Origin: Rhizophagus sp. LPA8_4_AMF
Lineage: Eukaryota > Glomeromycota > Glomeromycetes > Glomerales > Glomeraceae
NCBI GenBank assembly: GCA_021464525.1
Contig: JADRCO010000423.1
Coordinates: 1 to 34,023 of the forward strand
Reading direction: 5' to 3'
DNA: 34,023 nt
Shown here: positions 1 through 12,242 of the stretch, one piece after another
Layout: each line of letters begins with the position of its first letter
How positions within the stretch are numbered: the stretch's first letter is position 1
The notes under the pieces: generated by a model
The model's input: only the letters and a program-made list of their open reading frames with translations
Told to the model about the DNA's origin: nothing
The model's database searches: none
Translations under genes and position numbers: made by a program

Positions 1-670
1 TAAGTATATTTTAAGTGTATTTTAAATATATTTTAGTAAAAATTTTTTTTATAGGGTTACAGACTTTACATTGTCTTAGCTTGCTTTGCTACTTTTAGCT
101 TCTTTTTTCTTATCTTCATTTTGCTTTAAATACACTAAATAGAAAAAGTTAATAAATATACTTTAAACTAAATTTGTATATATATTATACCTGTATTTAA
201 TACTTTTCAAAGCTTTTACGTGATAACTCCTCATTATCTTCTTTATTAATATTATTCTCTTTATCACTTTCATCAAAATTTATTTACCTTTATAAATCCT
301 ATTTATATTTTTAAGTTTTTAGCTTTTTATTTTAAATTGCTAATAGTATAAGTAAATTTTGTCATATCATTTTCTTGTATAATTTGAGCTAATTCAGATT
401 CCATCTCCTTACTAAATTTTCCATATATTTTATAAAATTCTTCTACTTTACCTATTGTAATTACTAAATTAAAAATTTTCTTCATTATTCCAAATCCCAT
501 TTCCCATTATTATTTTTGTGGCATTTCCTCACAAACTTTTTTTGTAAAAATATAACAACCGTGAATATTCTTCAAATATAAGAAATTATTTTTTACAACA
601 TATTCAACTAAGTCAAATTTGTTATTTAACATTGCTGAAATTGTTAGTTCAAATAAGTGTATTTATTAAA
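1..670 (-). pseudogene. Decayed gene remnant, unrecognised
   Basis: Read on the minus strand, this stretch holds blocks of credible protein sequence separated by stops and frame changes. One block (about 660 down to 530) reads ELTISAMLNNKFDLVEYVVK and onward. A second (about 490 down to 330) contains GKVEEFYKIYGKFSKEMESE. A third (about 290 to 210) is acidic and Lys-rich. Such charged, unrepetitive stretches are unlikely by chance in sequence this AT-rich. I do not recognise the family, and the left part lies at the window edge, so more of it may lie outside. Some of the interruptions could be introns, so a living multi-exon gene is not excluded, but I find no complete reading path. Confidence 0.3.
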
Positions 671-938
671 TTTCCTTTTGTAATTAATGCATCTATATAC
701 TATCATTGTAATATAAGAGCAATATGAAATCTAGTATTTAGTGATAATAACATTAATGCAAAAAAATGGTGCCATACAAAACTATGATGATTAATATTAA
801 ACATGTACATAAATGACTAGTATTATTGTATAATACAATAAAATATTAACTTTTTATATCAATTGAAGAAATCTGCTAAAGTTCAGTAATTTTTTTTGTA
901 TTAAAATTTATAATGAACTGTTCAAGTTTAATTACACA

Positions 939-1211
939 TAGTGTTCTGTATAAATTGATTTGTGACACAGTATAGCCCTGATTACTTCTGAAGAGTAAAA
1001 ACTTTATTTGCGAATAACTTTTGATCTAGCAGTCTGATTTGAACAATCTTTTTTTATTTTGATTAAGATAATGAGAGCTATCAATTAAAAAAAACATTCA
1101 AATCAGATCACTAAATTACGAGATAATATTTTTTGAATTTGAATCAAGTTCAAGTTGAATCTAAATCAAATTGAATCTACAAAGGAAAAGTTTGATTCGT
1201 GCAGAACACTA
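939..1211. mobile_element. hAT-like MITE (273 bp)
   Basis: The ends are inverted: TAGTGTTCTG at 939-948 and CAGAACACTA at 1202-1211. They are flanked by a near-perfect 8-bp direct repeat, attacaca at 931-938 and attacata at 1212-1219. An 8-bp target duplication with TAG...CTA-type ends is the signature of the hAT superfamily. There is no coding capacity inside, so it is a non-autonomous miniature element. The interior is AT-rich with further partial self-complementarity. Confidence 0.6.
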
Positions 1212-1219
1212 ATTACATA

Positions 1220-2258
1220 TGCATCAAATATATTTTTTGAGAATATGATATTTGGTACTTCAGTTGTAAAATACAAATGCATGATGTTTGAATTTAGTAG
1301 GAAATAATAATGATAATAATAATGAGAATTTAAAATAAAAAGATACTTACTTTTCATTCAAATTTATTTTTTAAATTAATATTATAGTATCAATAGGATC
1401 CCAAATATCTCTCATATAACTCACATTTGAGTTTGTGTAGAGTTTATATGTAAATTCTGGCCAATATTGCGTATTACAAGGGTATTTTCAAATTTTCTTA
1501 TTCTACATACCCCTGCATTTAAGCTATCCAGTAATTGGATTTTTACAATCTTATACTTGTTGGATTCGTCTCAATGAGAGGAATCCAATAATAGTAAAAT
1601 TACATTTGTAGCATAAATATTGATCAAATCATTACAAAAATAAATTTTACAATACATTACTTGTAAGATGTATGAAAGATGTTTGGAGTCCTGCATCAAT
1701 TATGCATGCTTTAATTTATCTCATGTCATTGAAGTTTAAGAAGTACTAGTATTAAAAATTTTTGGCATGATATATCAACTTCTTTAAAATAATAATTATG
1801 ATAATCTTTATTTCAGTTTATAGAAAGTTTGCCAATTATTTTATTAAAACATGTAAATCAACTTTTTTTTACTAGTAATCTTTCAATTGTATGCTTAAAT
1901 TCTAAAAGATAGATAGATTTGTAATAACTATGTAAAGTATCTTTTATTTTGTCTGATACAATTGCTGTTACAATAAGATGAGAACAATTATGATTGTTTA
2001 TTAAAATTAAAATTTAAAACATATAATATCATTGAATAATGGTTTATTTTGCTGTTGATATTAAGCAAAATTACATCATAAAATCATCCTTACAGCTGTA
2101 GTTAATTTGAACACATCTAATAGAGTTTTACAAGATAATTATTTTAGCCTTTAAAGCATGCATCTACATAAAATGTTAGACAAAACTTCTTATTACTACT
2201 TTATAAGTTCAAGATATATTGAACCTGCATCACTTATACTATTTTTATGTTAAATAGC
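1220..2258. other. AT-rich intergenic stretch
   Basis: No open frame with coding character, RNA gene or clear repeat was found here. The only structure seen is a weak inverted pair near 1530-1590 (taattggattttt and ggaatccaataat). It may be another decayed miniature element, but no flanking duplication could be fixed. Confidence 0.4.
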
Positions 2259-3419
2259 TTAAACTATATTATATATATTATGTGTATGAATGTATTTGCC
2301 TAAATATTTTTTTTGTAAAACTTCTATAATTGCATTAGCACAAATTTCACAAGTCACAAGTAATTTCACATCATCACTTATTTCAGAATTAAACTTGCAA
2401 TAATGTGATATAACTAGTGTTGCCTGCCATATTAGGTTGTAGTGGTTGTAATAGGTTGTAACGTAATTGGTATAAGTCATAAGTACTATATGCCGTAATT
2501 TTCATATAGGAAAAAATTGGTGTCATAATGGTTGTAATAGGTTGCAACCCAAGTTGTAATCGTATTGTAATCCAAAATGCTGTAATTATTACTTACAGCA
2601 GGCCACATTAGATATAACTATATTAATATTTTCTATAAGAGCATAATTATAATATATATCTGCAAATATAGCCTACCACCGGTATTATAAGAGAGCAAGT
2701 GGTGATAAAGGTGAAAAATCCAATTTTGGTAATTTCAAAAATATAGATGATTGGTTTAGGTAAAGAAGTAGGTAAAGAGATTTAGAAAAATTTTGGCAAA
2801 ATACTTTAATGTAGTAAAGATGTCAGACAAAAGATGATTACCTTCAACTTTAGTGATATAGACAAGATTGCCTTTTTTAGTGATAAGTATTAATATAAAA
2901 TTTACAGTCACTAGTATGATATCCTGTATTATGTTCATCATTTTTTGTGCTTTTTATTGTGGTACATATTTTATTCCTTCATATATGCATAAGTATAACA
3001 TCAAAGTAATTCATATTTATCTTTTTTATTATGAATAATTGTAAAAGCAAAGTCTTATTCTTACTTATGATTATCAAACCACTTATTATTAGTAAACATA
3101 ATAAAATATGTTAATAATATGATAATAGTAATATCATATTGCTTTTAGTTACTACATACTCATCAAGTTTTTTCCAATATATAAAAACCATATCTGGTGC
3201 AACTGGATAAAGTAATTCTTTGTTTTCAACTTTTTTATCTTCAAAAGTTCTGTCAGAATGCTTATTGTCTGCTATAAGATCAAAAATATCTTTTAAAATG
3301 GCATTTTCATCAAGTTTAAAAGTACTGTTACAGTTACTTTTAGTATAAGAAAATAGTAGTGCTATAATATTATTCAAATAAAATGGAAATGGTAAAGCTT
3401 TTACACAGAGAAAGAGCAA
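2259..3419 (-). pseudogene. Fragments of a decayed gene, family unknown
   Basis: Minus-strand fragments with coding character lie at 3160-3419 (includes KDIFDLIADNKHSDRTFEDK and YPVAPDMVFIYWKKLDEYV), 2760-2940 (includes KKGNLVYITKVEGNHLLSDI) and 2285-2400 (includes LVTCEICANAIIEVLQKKYL). They lie in the same order and strand and could be exons or relics of a single gene. A hAT-like MITE (2415-2610) sits between two of them. No start, splice chain or domain could be established. This is inference from amino-acid texture only. Confidence 0.25.
2415..2610. mobile_element. hAT-like MITE (196 bp) with perfect 8-bp TSD
   Basis: The element is bounded by a perfect 8-bp direct repeat gatataac (2407-2414 and 2611-2618). 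Its imperfect inverted ends start TAGTGTTGCCTGCC on the left and TAATGTGGCCTGC on the complement of the right. The interior contains repeated ggttgtaataggttg motifs and has no coding capacity. The 8-bp duplication and the TA(G)TGT-type ends fit a non-autonomous hAT element. The undamaged duplication suggests a fairly recent insertion. Confidence 0.72.
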
Positions 3420-5016
3420 AAAAATAAAAAATATTTATCTAATAATTAGTAATATGCAATTTGTAATTTGTTTATTAATTTATTATAAACACATGTTGAT
3501 CATATGATGTGATATTCAACACCAGAGATGCATTTTATAATTTTTGAATAAAATATTTAAATTTTATGTCGAAATTAAAAAGAAATTAAAGAATTCATAT
3601 ACATGTATTATATTATTAATTAGATTCTAATAGTGATGCAAATTTTTGATAGTAATGCAATTTTAAGTAATGTAACATTATTTGATGTAAATATGTTACT
3701 TTATACAGTTTTAACATATAATATAATTAAAAAAAATAATTAAATAATTAAAACAAATAATAAAATTTTTTATTATTTATATATTGATATTAATAATTAA
3801 AAATCATAATAATTACTGTTTTTTTTAATTAACAGCATTATTTATCATTTTTCTATATGCAATTTTACTATCATTGGTATCATATAAATTCATAATGATA
3901 GCATGTAAGCAGTTTACTCTAATTTAATATTTAAAATATTATCAACTGTATCAATAGAATTAAATTATTATTCTCTTTATTAATATTAAGTATATTTAAT
4001 TTTTCATGCAATCCATTTTTTTCATTCTGAAAGATTGGATTTTATAGATCTATAAAGTCTTTTAAAATTATAGTAATATATGGTGATAAGTTAATAATAT
4101 TATTTTATTCTTCATCTTCATCCAATGATATAAAATTACCTATTGAAGAAACATTTACTGCTTCATATTCTATTAATTCCTACCATAATGAATAAGTTTA
4201 TTTCATATATTTGTCATATAATAAGTTCTTATTTTTGCTATTCCTTCAAGCTTTTTAATTCCAAGTCTTATATGTTTATCTTCAATAACCATTTTAAAGT
4301 GGGAAAATTTCTTTTACAATTAGTTTGTAATAGAAAAATACTAAAAAGCTAAAGTGCAAATTTAGAAAGATGATGTGGTTAATTCTTTATAGATTCCCAC
4401 TATAACATAAAAGTATCTAACCCTTGGATATATAGTAGATCAAAAGGCTTCTTTTTAGTATCATAATATCAAAACTCTGAAATTAACTCTTTATATTTTT
4501 GTCTAGACTCCAGAGTATTCCAAATTTTTTCAGAAATAGCTGTTATATTTAGTTCTAATGGAATAAAAACAGTTGATATTTTGAAGATATGTTCTAAGTT
4601 TTAGTACTAGTTAAATTTCAAAACTTTTAAAGTAGTTTTCAAATAAAATAAAAAAAAAAAATAAAAGATTTATATTATTTATATTAAGTATATTAAGTTA
4701 AAGTAATTGTATCAAAAGTTTATTACATAAAGTCTAAAAAATTTAAAAGTAGTTATGTTAAAAGTTTATATAAAGTCTAAAAGTCTAAAAAAATCCATAT
4801 GACAAAAGTCATTTATAACATTATACAACAATATGATGCTACTAACATGATATAATGTAACTATCTAAGGTTCAAAAGTCTGTACTATTAGACTCTAAAA
4901 TTAAACTGAATTTTTATAAATTAAATTTAATTTTATATTGTAATTTATATTGATTTTCTCAAAGTATTAAAATTAAATATAGAAATCATTACAGTAAAAT
5001 AAAGGTAGTAATATTT
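3420..5016. other. AT-rich intergenic stretch
   Basis: No gene is supported here. Short open frames, such as one on the plus strand at 4143-4352, have the Leu/Ile/Phe/Lys-rich texture of random AT-rich DNA and no recognisable motif. Confidence 0.4.
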
Positions 5017-5156
5017 AAAATAGGTTTTTTATTAGTTTCTTGCAATTTCTCATTATCTAATAATTTAATTTTAACAAACCTTTTTTTTTATAAAGTTTGA
5101 TAAAAGCTACAAAATATAACAGATAATTATTGCAAAAAACTAATGAAATCTATTTT
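5017..5156. repeat. Imperfect inverted repeat, possible MITE remnant
   Basis: The left arm (about 5017-5058, starting aaaataggttttttattagt) is complementary, with mismatches and small gaps, to the right arm (about 5120-5156, ending gaaatctatttt). The pair would fold into a stem of roughly 35-40 bp with a 60-bp loop. A second short complementary pair (taacaaacc near 5074 and ggtttgttg near 5173) overlaps it. No target duplication was identified. Confidence 0.4.
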
Positions 5157-8092
5157 GAGTTTTGTGGGGTGATGGTTTGTTGTAAAGGGATGTTAATTTT
5201 ATAATACATCCAAATTTAGATTATTAATTATTAAGAAATTCAATGTGCATAATAATTGTCAACATTTATAGTTGTTGAGATATATCAGTACAACTATTTT
5301 CTTAACACGCTATATTATATGAAAGAAAAATAATTAAAATTTGGGATTATAATAAATTTAATTATAATTAATGCCTTGTAATTAATTAAAAAGTAATTTT
5401 TATTACTAACAAATTAGTTAATTAGTGTATATTGACTAAATTGTGTACTGATGTTAAACTTTTGTACTGTATGTAGGATAATCATATAATCATATATAAA
5501 TATTACGGTTCAATATGCCAGACGGAACTGGTTAAACAGTTTGTTAATAGAATACTAAGCTGCTAACCCTAGCAGACTAGCCTCTATCTTCAAGGGGGAT
5601 TTCTGAAAATTAATGACATAGTACATTTAACGTTACATGTAATTTATAATAATGTGATTTTTAAAATTTAAAAATAGTCCATTAAACTTCTATTGTCAGT
5701 TTAATAGTAACATCAGAATAACGATTTATTTTTAAGAAAATGTATTATAAATACTCCTTTTTTAAAAAAAAATTACTAAGCCAAAATTTTATAATGAGAT
5801 AGGAATTTTTGGAAATAACGTGAAAAATGTACAGCGGTAAATCTACAATCAAGAATATAAAAATATAAAATAACAAATATAAATCACGTGATTATTACAT
5901 AATAGCAAAAAAATTATATAAATTTCTAAATTGAAATTCATTCTGTAGAAAGTACGAATAATTCACCCTATAGATAGCATTAATATGTAAAATTTTCTCA
6001 TTTAAATAAAGATTTTTCTTATTTAAAATAATAACATGGGTAACATGTAACATGGAGTAAAAATTCTAATAATGAACGTATAAGTATGCATGCAGTTCAT
6101 AATAATACTATATCTTTGACGTACCAAATTTTATTTTTCACATGAATTTTTATAAATTGGTATCTTCATCTAAGTTACTTTATTTTTTTAATTTCTTTCA
6201 AAATACCATCGATCATTTTTATAAGACCAGAATTAGTTTGAATGCACGAAAATCATCCCCCACAAAAATCATTGCCGCGTATAGTCAATGGTCATAAAAA
6301 AAGATTTTTTTGTTGTACAGTAATCATATGAACTTTTATGAAAAAAAAAATAAAAAAAAAATATTATATGATCGAGTTTGCTTGTTTTTTCTTGGATAAC
6401 AAGTATTAAGAATGAATCTAATTTGGTAACTGAATCATCAAAATGGCTCGAGCAAAAAAAAAAAAAATTGGAGTGAATGTGAAGATGACAAAAGAAAGAA
6501 AAGAAAGAAGAGAATGATTTACTTGATTAATAAAGAAAGATAACTTCAATAATTGACTGATTACATTAATAAACGGGTTTTCTTATTAACCACTATATTT
6601 CACGTGAGCGAATTTATTTTTTTTTCATGTGTTATTTCTATATTCAACTGCATTGTTTATATTTTTCCATAAATGCGTAAGGTTTTAACTTTAATTATAA
6701 TTTCCAAATATAGTTTAGTTAAATTGCATCAATAGACACATTTTACCGATGTAGGATTCAAATATTAAAGAAAATTTTTTAATTTTTTAATTTTTTTTTT
6801 TTAATAAATATTTATATTTTAATATTTTACACAATGGATTATTTTGTATAATAAAATAAGTTACTTTTAGGATCATAAGAGAAGAATAAATATATTGTTA
6901 AGATTTTACCAAAAGATATTGTTTTATTTAAGCGAACAAAATAATTATTTAAATTTAAATTGTTTGTTTTTTTCTCCGTTACTCTTCCTTGGCTGTAATA
7001 CATAAAAATATGCATTGAAATGCAACCCCACAATTACTTAACTGGAAAATTCTCACGATATGATGATCATCATGTACGTTAATATAAATAAATCGAATTA
7101 ATTTTTCCACGGTCATCTTTTTACCACGCTACTAATTTTAGTTTTTTAAGATTTTGTTTAAAGATAATCTATATTCATTATTTTCTTGTTCGTTTTTTTT
7201 TTTTAAGCCCGGTCAATTCCGATTAAATTTTGGGGCGTCATTGAGTTTTTATCACAAAAAAATTGGCTGAAAAATAATAATACATTTTTTTTCGTTTGTG
7301 TAGATCAAATATTTTCGTGCAAAAATATCAATGCATATATCTCATATTCTGATGCACATGATACATGCTTGATTTTTTTTCTTTCTCTCTTTTTTTTTCT
7401 TTTATTTTTTATTTATTTTATTTATTTATTTGTTTCGAGTTTTTGTTTCAAACATTTATATATACATCCATATATATTTTTCCATTTTTTAACAAAAAAT
7501 TTTTGCGGGGGATCGATCCCTATAGTTTATAATAACTCTAGGTCTAATTAGGCAGTACATTGTAAATTTAAAATTAGGAGAAGTCGGTTTTTTTTTCAAA
7601 TTTCGGAGACAATTTTATTAGAGATTCATACCTTTTTTTTTTTTATTTTGTATATTTTATCGATTATTTAAAAAAAGATCTGTGTTCATTTTATAATTGT
7701 AACTCCTTTCCTAAATTTAAAGTTAAATTATCATCCACTAATATCCATAGATTTAATAACGTACTTTATATTGTTCGTATAAAATAAATACCCCTCTCAG
7801 ATTTTCTTCTCCCAAATCATTGATTTTAATCCAGAATTTTTTTTTTTTAACAGATTATATATCTTTCTTTCCATTTTTTTTTTTTATAATTAATTTAATA
7901 CTTTTTATTCATATATTTATTTTTTTCGTTTTTCTCGAAATAACCGAAAAAAAAGGAAGAAAAAAATAAAAAAAAAAATACCACCACTCTTCTTAATTTC
8001 CGTTACTAGCTCAACTTAATTTACTACATCCTTACTTAATACCTTAAAAAACAATACCTTCAGTACTTTCATAAGTTTAAAAGTTTTAAGAA
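5157..8092. other. Intergenic, includes 5' region of the glutamate dehydrogenase gene
   Basis: Nothing coding is supported. The stretch has long T and A runs, especially 7369-7980, where pyrimidine-rich tracts approach the downstream gene and may belong to its promoter or 5' leader. A CACGTG palindrome lies at about 5885 within AATCACGTGATT; such sites bind bHLH regulators in other fungi, but one copy is weak evidence. Confidence 0.35.
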
Positions 8093-11000
8093 ATGGTTGA
8101 AAGATTTCGAGGAGTACCGGGTTTATTTATGCCCATAAATAGTATTGTAAAAGATTCAAGTGGTTATAGTGATAATATTTTTGAAGGAAAGGCGGACCAA
8201 ATGCTTAAAGTTTGTGAATACTTAGAAGAAAAAGGTTTTATACCTAAGGATCTTGTCAGGCACGAAGTTTCTTGGTTTTACGGGTAGGTTTATGTTACTA
8301 GCTCATCTCACTGTTTCACGTGTATTGTTGTTTTTAAACATTACCTAATTTGTTCACATGACTTGATTAAATAGAAATCTTGGAATCGATGACATGTATT
8401 TTACTATGGAAAATATTGATACTATCGCAAACCATATTTTGGCTTTATATGGTGCAAAGATTTATGCTTATACGAAAAATCAACAAAGTGAACTTGATAT
8501 CAATTTAGAAAGGGAAACTGATGAGGCCGCAGTATATATACATACATCTCGTCCTGGTATTTCTCAATTAACTGGTCCTCAACACGAAAGAAGGTATTCA
8601 TTATGATTTAAATTTATTCTTTATTATAACTTTAGTATTCTAATATTTCATATATTTTAATTTATTTTAGAATCGATCTTAAATATTTAGATGTTAGCAA
8701 TACTACTAATGCTTATCGTTTGGAATCTTATCGTTCTCGTGGAAATGTATCACCTTCCGTGAATGCCCAAATTCGTTGTTATTTTGTTGCTAAATGTGAT
8801 TTTGTGAAATTAAATCCTTCTCCTGAAGAAGAAACCGATATTCGTCTTGTTGGTGATAGAACATTTTTGGAAAAGGCTACTGAAAATACTTTGGAAATCT
8901 ATCAAAATGTTGTGAAAGCTGTTCTTAAAAGAACTGGTCCAGTGATTGAAATGTTTGAAGTAGAAGGAAGTCGTGAAAGACGTCTTGTCATTGGTTATAG
9001 ACAACGCAGTACACAATCTTTCTTCTCAGCTATGTCAGATCTTTATCATTTTTATGAACTTTATTCTACTAGAAAATATGTCGGTTAGTAATTACTTATT
9101 ACTTATTATTTTATTTAAAAATTAAAAAAAATATTCTCTTTTAATAATTACCATTTTTAGAACAATTTTCAAATGGTGTTACTGTGATGAGTCTATATCT
9201 TAATCCACTTCCAAATTCCAAATCTTCTCCGATTGAACATTCAATTCATCAAGTCATTAAAGAAGCTTCACTTATTTATTGTTTACCTACTACACCACTC
9301 CAACAGTTTTTCCAAAGTGGAAAATTGTCTGTTCAAGAAACAATTTATGGCTATGTTGGTTGGATTTTTGCCCAACATTTCCTTAATCGTTTGGGTAGTG
9401 AGTATGTTAGTCTTTCAAATATTTTGGATCAAAATGATCCTGTCCATGCGGAAGTTTTGAACAAGATCAAAAAGAGGTTACGTTCGGATGCTTTTACGCG
9501 TGAATATATTTTGGATATCGTAAAAATGTATCCAGACTTAATTCACTTGTTATACATTAACTTTGCATTAACCCATTATGTTAATCCACGTGCCGCTGCT
9601 CTTGAGTAAGTAACATATTTTTTTTTTTTTTTTTTGTAACGTTTTGTTTCAATAATTGTTTAAAAAAAATTCTCTTTTAATTTTTGTTTATAAATAAAAA
9701 AAAAAAGACCTACATTATCATTCCAACGTATTCAAACTGATGTTGTGCTCAATGATGATGAACTTTTGGATAAAATCAAAAAGTCAACATCAAATGTTCA
9801 CGAATTTATGGTGTTTGAATCTTTCTTGATTTTCAACAAGCATGTTCTTAAAACAAATTTCTATCAACCAACCAAAGTAGCATTATCCTTCCGTCTTAAT
9901 CCTGCTTTCTTACCATCAATTGAATATCCCGCCAAACTTTATGGTATGTTCCTTGTTATTGGTTCTGAATTCCGCGGTTTCCACTTGAGATTCCGTGACG
10001 TCGCCCGTGGTGGCATTCGTATTATTCGTTCTAGAAATAAGGAATCGTACAGCATCAATTTAAGATCTCTCTTTGATGAAAATTATGCATTGGCCGCAAC
10101 TCAACAAAGAAAAAATAAGGATATACCTGAAGGTGGTTCAAAGGGTACAATTCTCTTGGACATTTCGCAACAAGATAAAGATCGTGTTGCATTTGAAAAA
10201 TATGTTGATAGTATTCTTGATCTTTTAATTCCTGGAACTACTCCCGGTATTAAAGAGGTAAAGTATACCAAGTTAAACTCTCAGAATTTTTAAGAGTCTC
10301 TTCAATTTATATTTTATATTTAACAATATATATATATACTTATATATATATATTACATATATTTTATACTTCTGAACAGAAAATTGTTGATTTATACAAT
10401 AAACCAGAAATTTTATTCTTTGGACCAGATGAAGGAACTGCCAATTTTGTTGATTGGGCTAGTGCACATGCTCGTAAAAGAGGTGCTTCATTCTGGAAAG
10501 CTTTCACAACTGGAAAAAGTCAATCAATGGGCGGTATTCCTCATGATCTTTATGGTATGACAACTCGCTCAGTACATCAGTATGTACTCGGAATATATAG
10601 AAAATTTGGTCTCAAAGAATCCAAGATTTCAAAATTCCAAACTGGTGGACCTGATGGTGATTTGGGTAGCAATGAAATTAAAATTTCAAAGGACCGCACA
10701 GTTGGTATGTGATTAAAATTTAATTGACTAATATACTTTCAATGCGAATATTAAATAACATTTTTTTGCAATTGTTTTTAGCTATCGTCGATGGCAGTGG
10801 TGTGATATGTGATCCTGAAGGTATTGATAGAAGTGAATTAAAACGATTGGCTCAAAATCGGTTGACGGTTTCAAAGTTCGAAGCTTCTAAATTATCACCA
10901 AATGGATTTAAAGTTTTAATAGATGAACAAAATATAAAGTTACCAAGTATGTTAAAAATCTTTTATGTAATATTATAGTTTTTAATTTATTAAATTTCCT

Positions 11001-11808
11001 AAAAAAAATTTTTTTTTTTCCTTCTTTAATTATAGGTGGTCAAGCTGTAGAAGACGGTTTGGTATTCCGTAATAATTTTCATCTAATGAATCTTGTTCCA
11101 GCTGAACTCTTTGTTCCATGTGGTGGTAGACCGGAAGCTGTTGATCTTAGCAATGTTAATTTATTACTTGATAAAAATGGTAAACCAAGATTCAAATATA
11201 TTGTAGAAGGTGCAAATCTCTTCTTTACTCAAGAAGCTCGTGTTAGATTAGAACAAGCTGGTGCTATAATATTTAAGGATGCATCGGCCAACAAAGGTGG
11301 TGTCACTTCATCTTCCTTGGAAGTATTAGCAGCTCTTGCATTGACAGATGAAGAATTTGAAAAGAACATGCAGGTTCATGACAATATTATTCCAGCATTC
11401 TATAATGAATATATTAAAGAAGTTCATCGAGTTATTGAAAAGAATGCAGAATTAGAATTTGAATGTATTTGGAGAGAACATCGAAGAACTGGTAAACCAC
11501 GATCGATTATTTCTGACGAACTCAGTCTTGCCATTGTAGATCTAAATGAGAATATGCAACAATCATCTCTATGGTCAAATGAACCATTAAGAAGAACCGT
11601 ATTAAGAGATGCATTCCCACAATTACTCCTTGACAGATTAGGATTAGATACTTTACTGGAAAGAGTTCCCGAACCTTACGTAAGAGCCATATTTGGGTCT
11701 TATTTGGCTAGTAAATTCGTATACAAATATGGAACAAATCCATCACAGTTTGCATTCTTTGAATTTATGAGCCCGTTCTTTTCAAAAATTAATGATCAAT
11801 TTAGTTGA
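8093..11808 (+). CDS. GDH2: NAD-specific glutamate dehydrogenase (large fungal type), 8 exons
   Basis: It encodes the NAD-dependent enzyme that deaminates glutamate to 2-oxoglutarate and ammonium, feeding carbon to the TCA cycle and releasing nitrogen. Exons: 8093-8283, 8375-8593, 8671-9083, 9161-9605, 9708-10257, 10380-10704, 10782-10946 and 11036-11808. All junctions are GT-AG and the reading frame is continuous, giving 1026 aa, close to the roughly 1,050-1,090 of yeast Gdh2. The N-terminus (EKGFIPKDLVRHEVSWFYGN, then LGIDD) matches the Gdh2 leader. The catalytic region includes RFRDVARGGIR and PEGGSKG with the expected active-site Lys568. FFGPDEGTAN and TGGPDGDLGSNE (about 694-705) mark the NAD-binding part, and EGANLFFTQEAR and DASANKGGVTSSS follow. 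The first ATG fits the family start, with no room for a missing N-terminal domain. In mycorrhizal fungi this enzyme sits in nitrogen transfer metabolism, but that role here is inference. Confidence 0.97.
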
Positions 11809-12242
11809 CTCGGCAAGGATTTAAAGAAAAATGTAGTGACGAAAAATAAGAATGAAACATTATACGATTCACATTATTTTATATTATTATTTAGTAATAT
11901 TATTGTTTTTATTACCCTTTTTATTACTTATTTGAATTATGAATAACAGTAGTGACACAAAAGAAAAAAAAATCATTTATAATCCAATCCTACATTACAA
12001 CCAAATCAAACTATACCTTGTTATTTTTATTTGTTTAGCATTATTTTTTGTAGAATAGTCAATAATAACATTTAATTTAAGAAGGAGTTTATTTATTAGT
12101 TAATGGGAGTTTTTACTGTGAAAGAGATTTTTTTTTATTTTCTTAATGTCATTTATTATTATTTTACTTTTTTCATTATTCAAAAAGAAAAAAATATATA
12201 TATGAAATAGAGAATAACCCATTTATAGTTAAAATACCTTAT
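11809..12242. other. Intergenic between convergent genes (shared 3' regions)
   Basis: This AT-rich spacer separates the glutamate dehydrogenase stop codon from the stop of the convergent RNase P subunit gene. It should hold both 3' untranslated regions and polyadenylation signals. Several A/T runs are present but no unambiguous AATAAA placement stands out. No other feature was seen. Confidence 0.5.

Noticed and set aside
5515-5600. tRNA-like sequence (ggttaa, then ctgctaa) suggesting tRNA-Ser
   Set aside because: The putative anticodon stem does not pair and no B-box (ggttcgaatcc-like) follows; no cloverleaf can be drawn.
6443-6518. Short Lys/Arg-rich frame starting MARAKKKK
   Set aside because: Only 24 codons, created by a poly-A run, with no gene context.
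7369-7551. 60-codon plus-strand frame of Phe/Leu/Tyr
   Set aside because: Product of a pyrimidine-rich tract upstream of the glutamate dehydrogenase gene.
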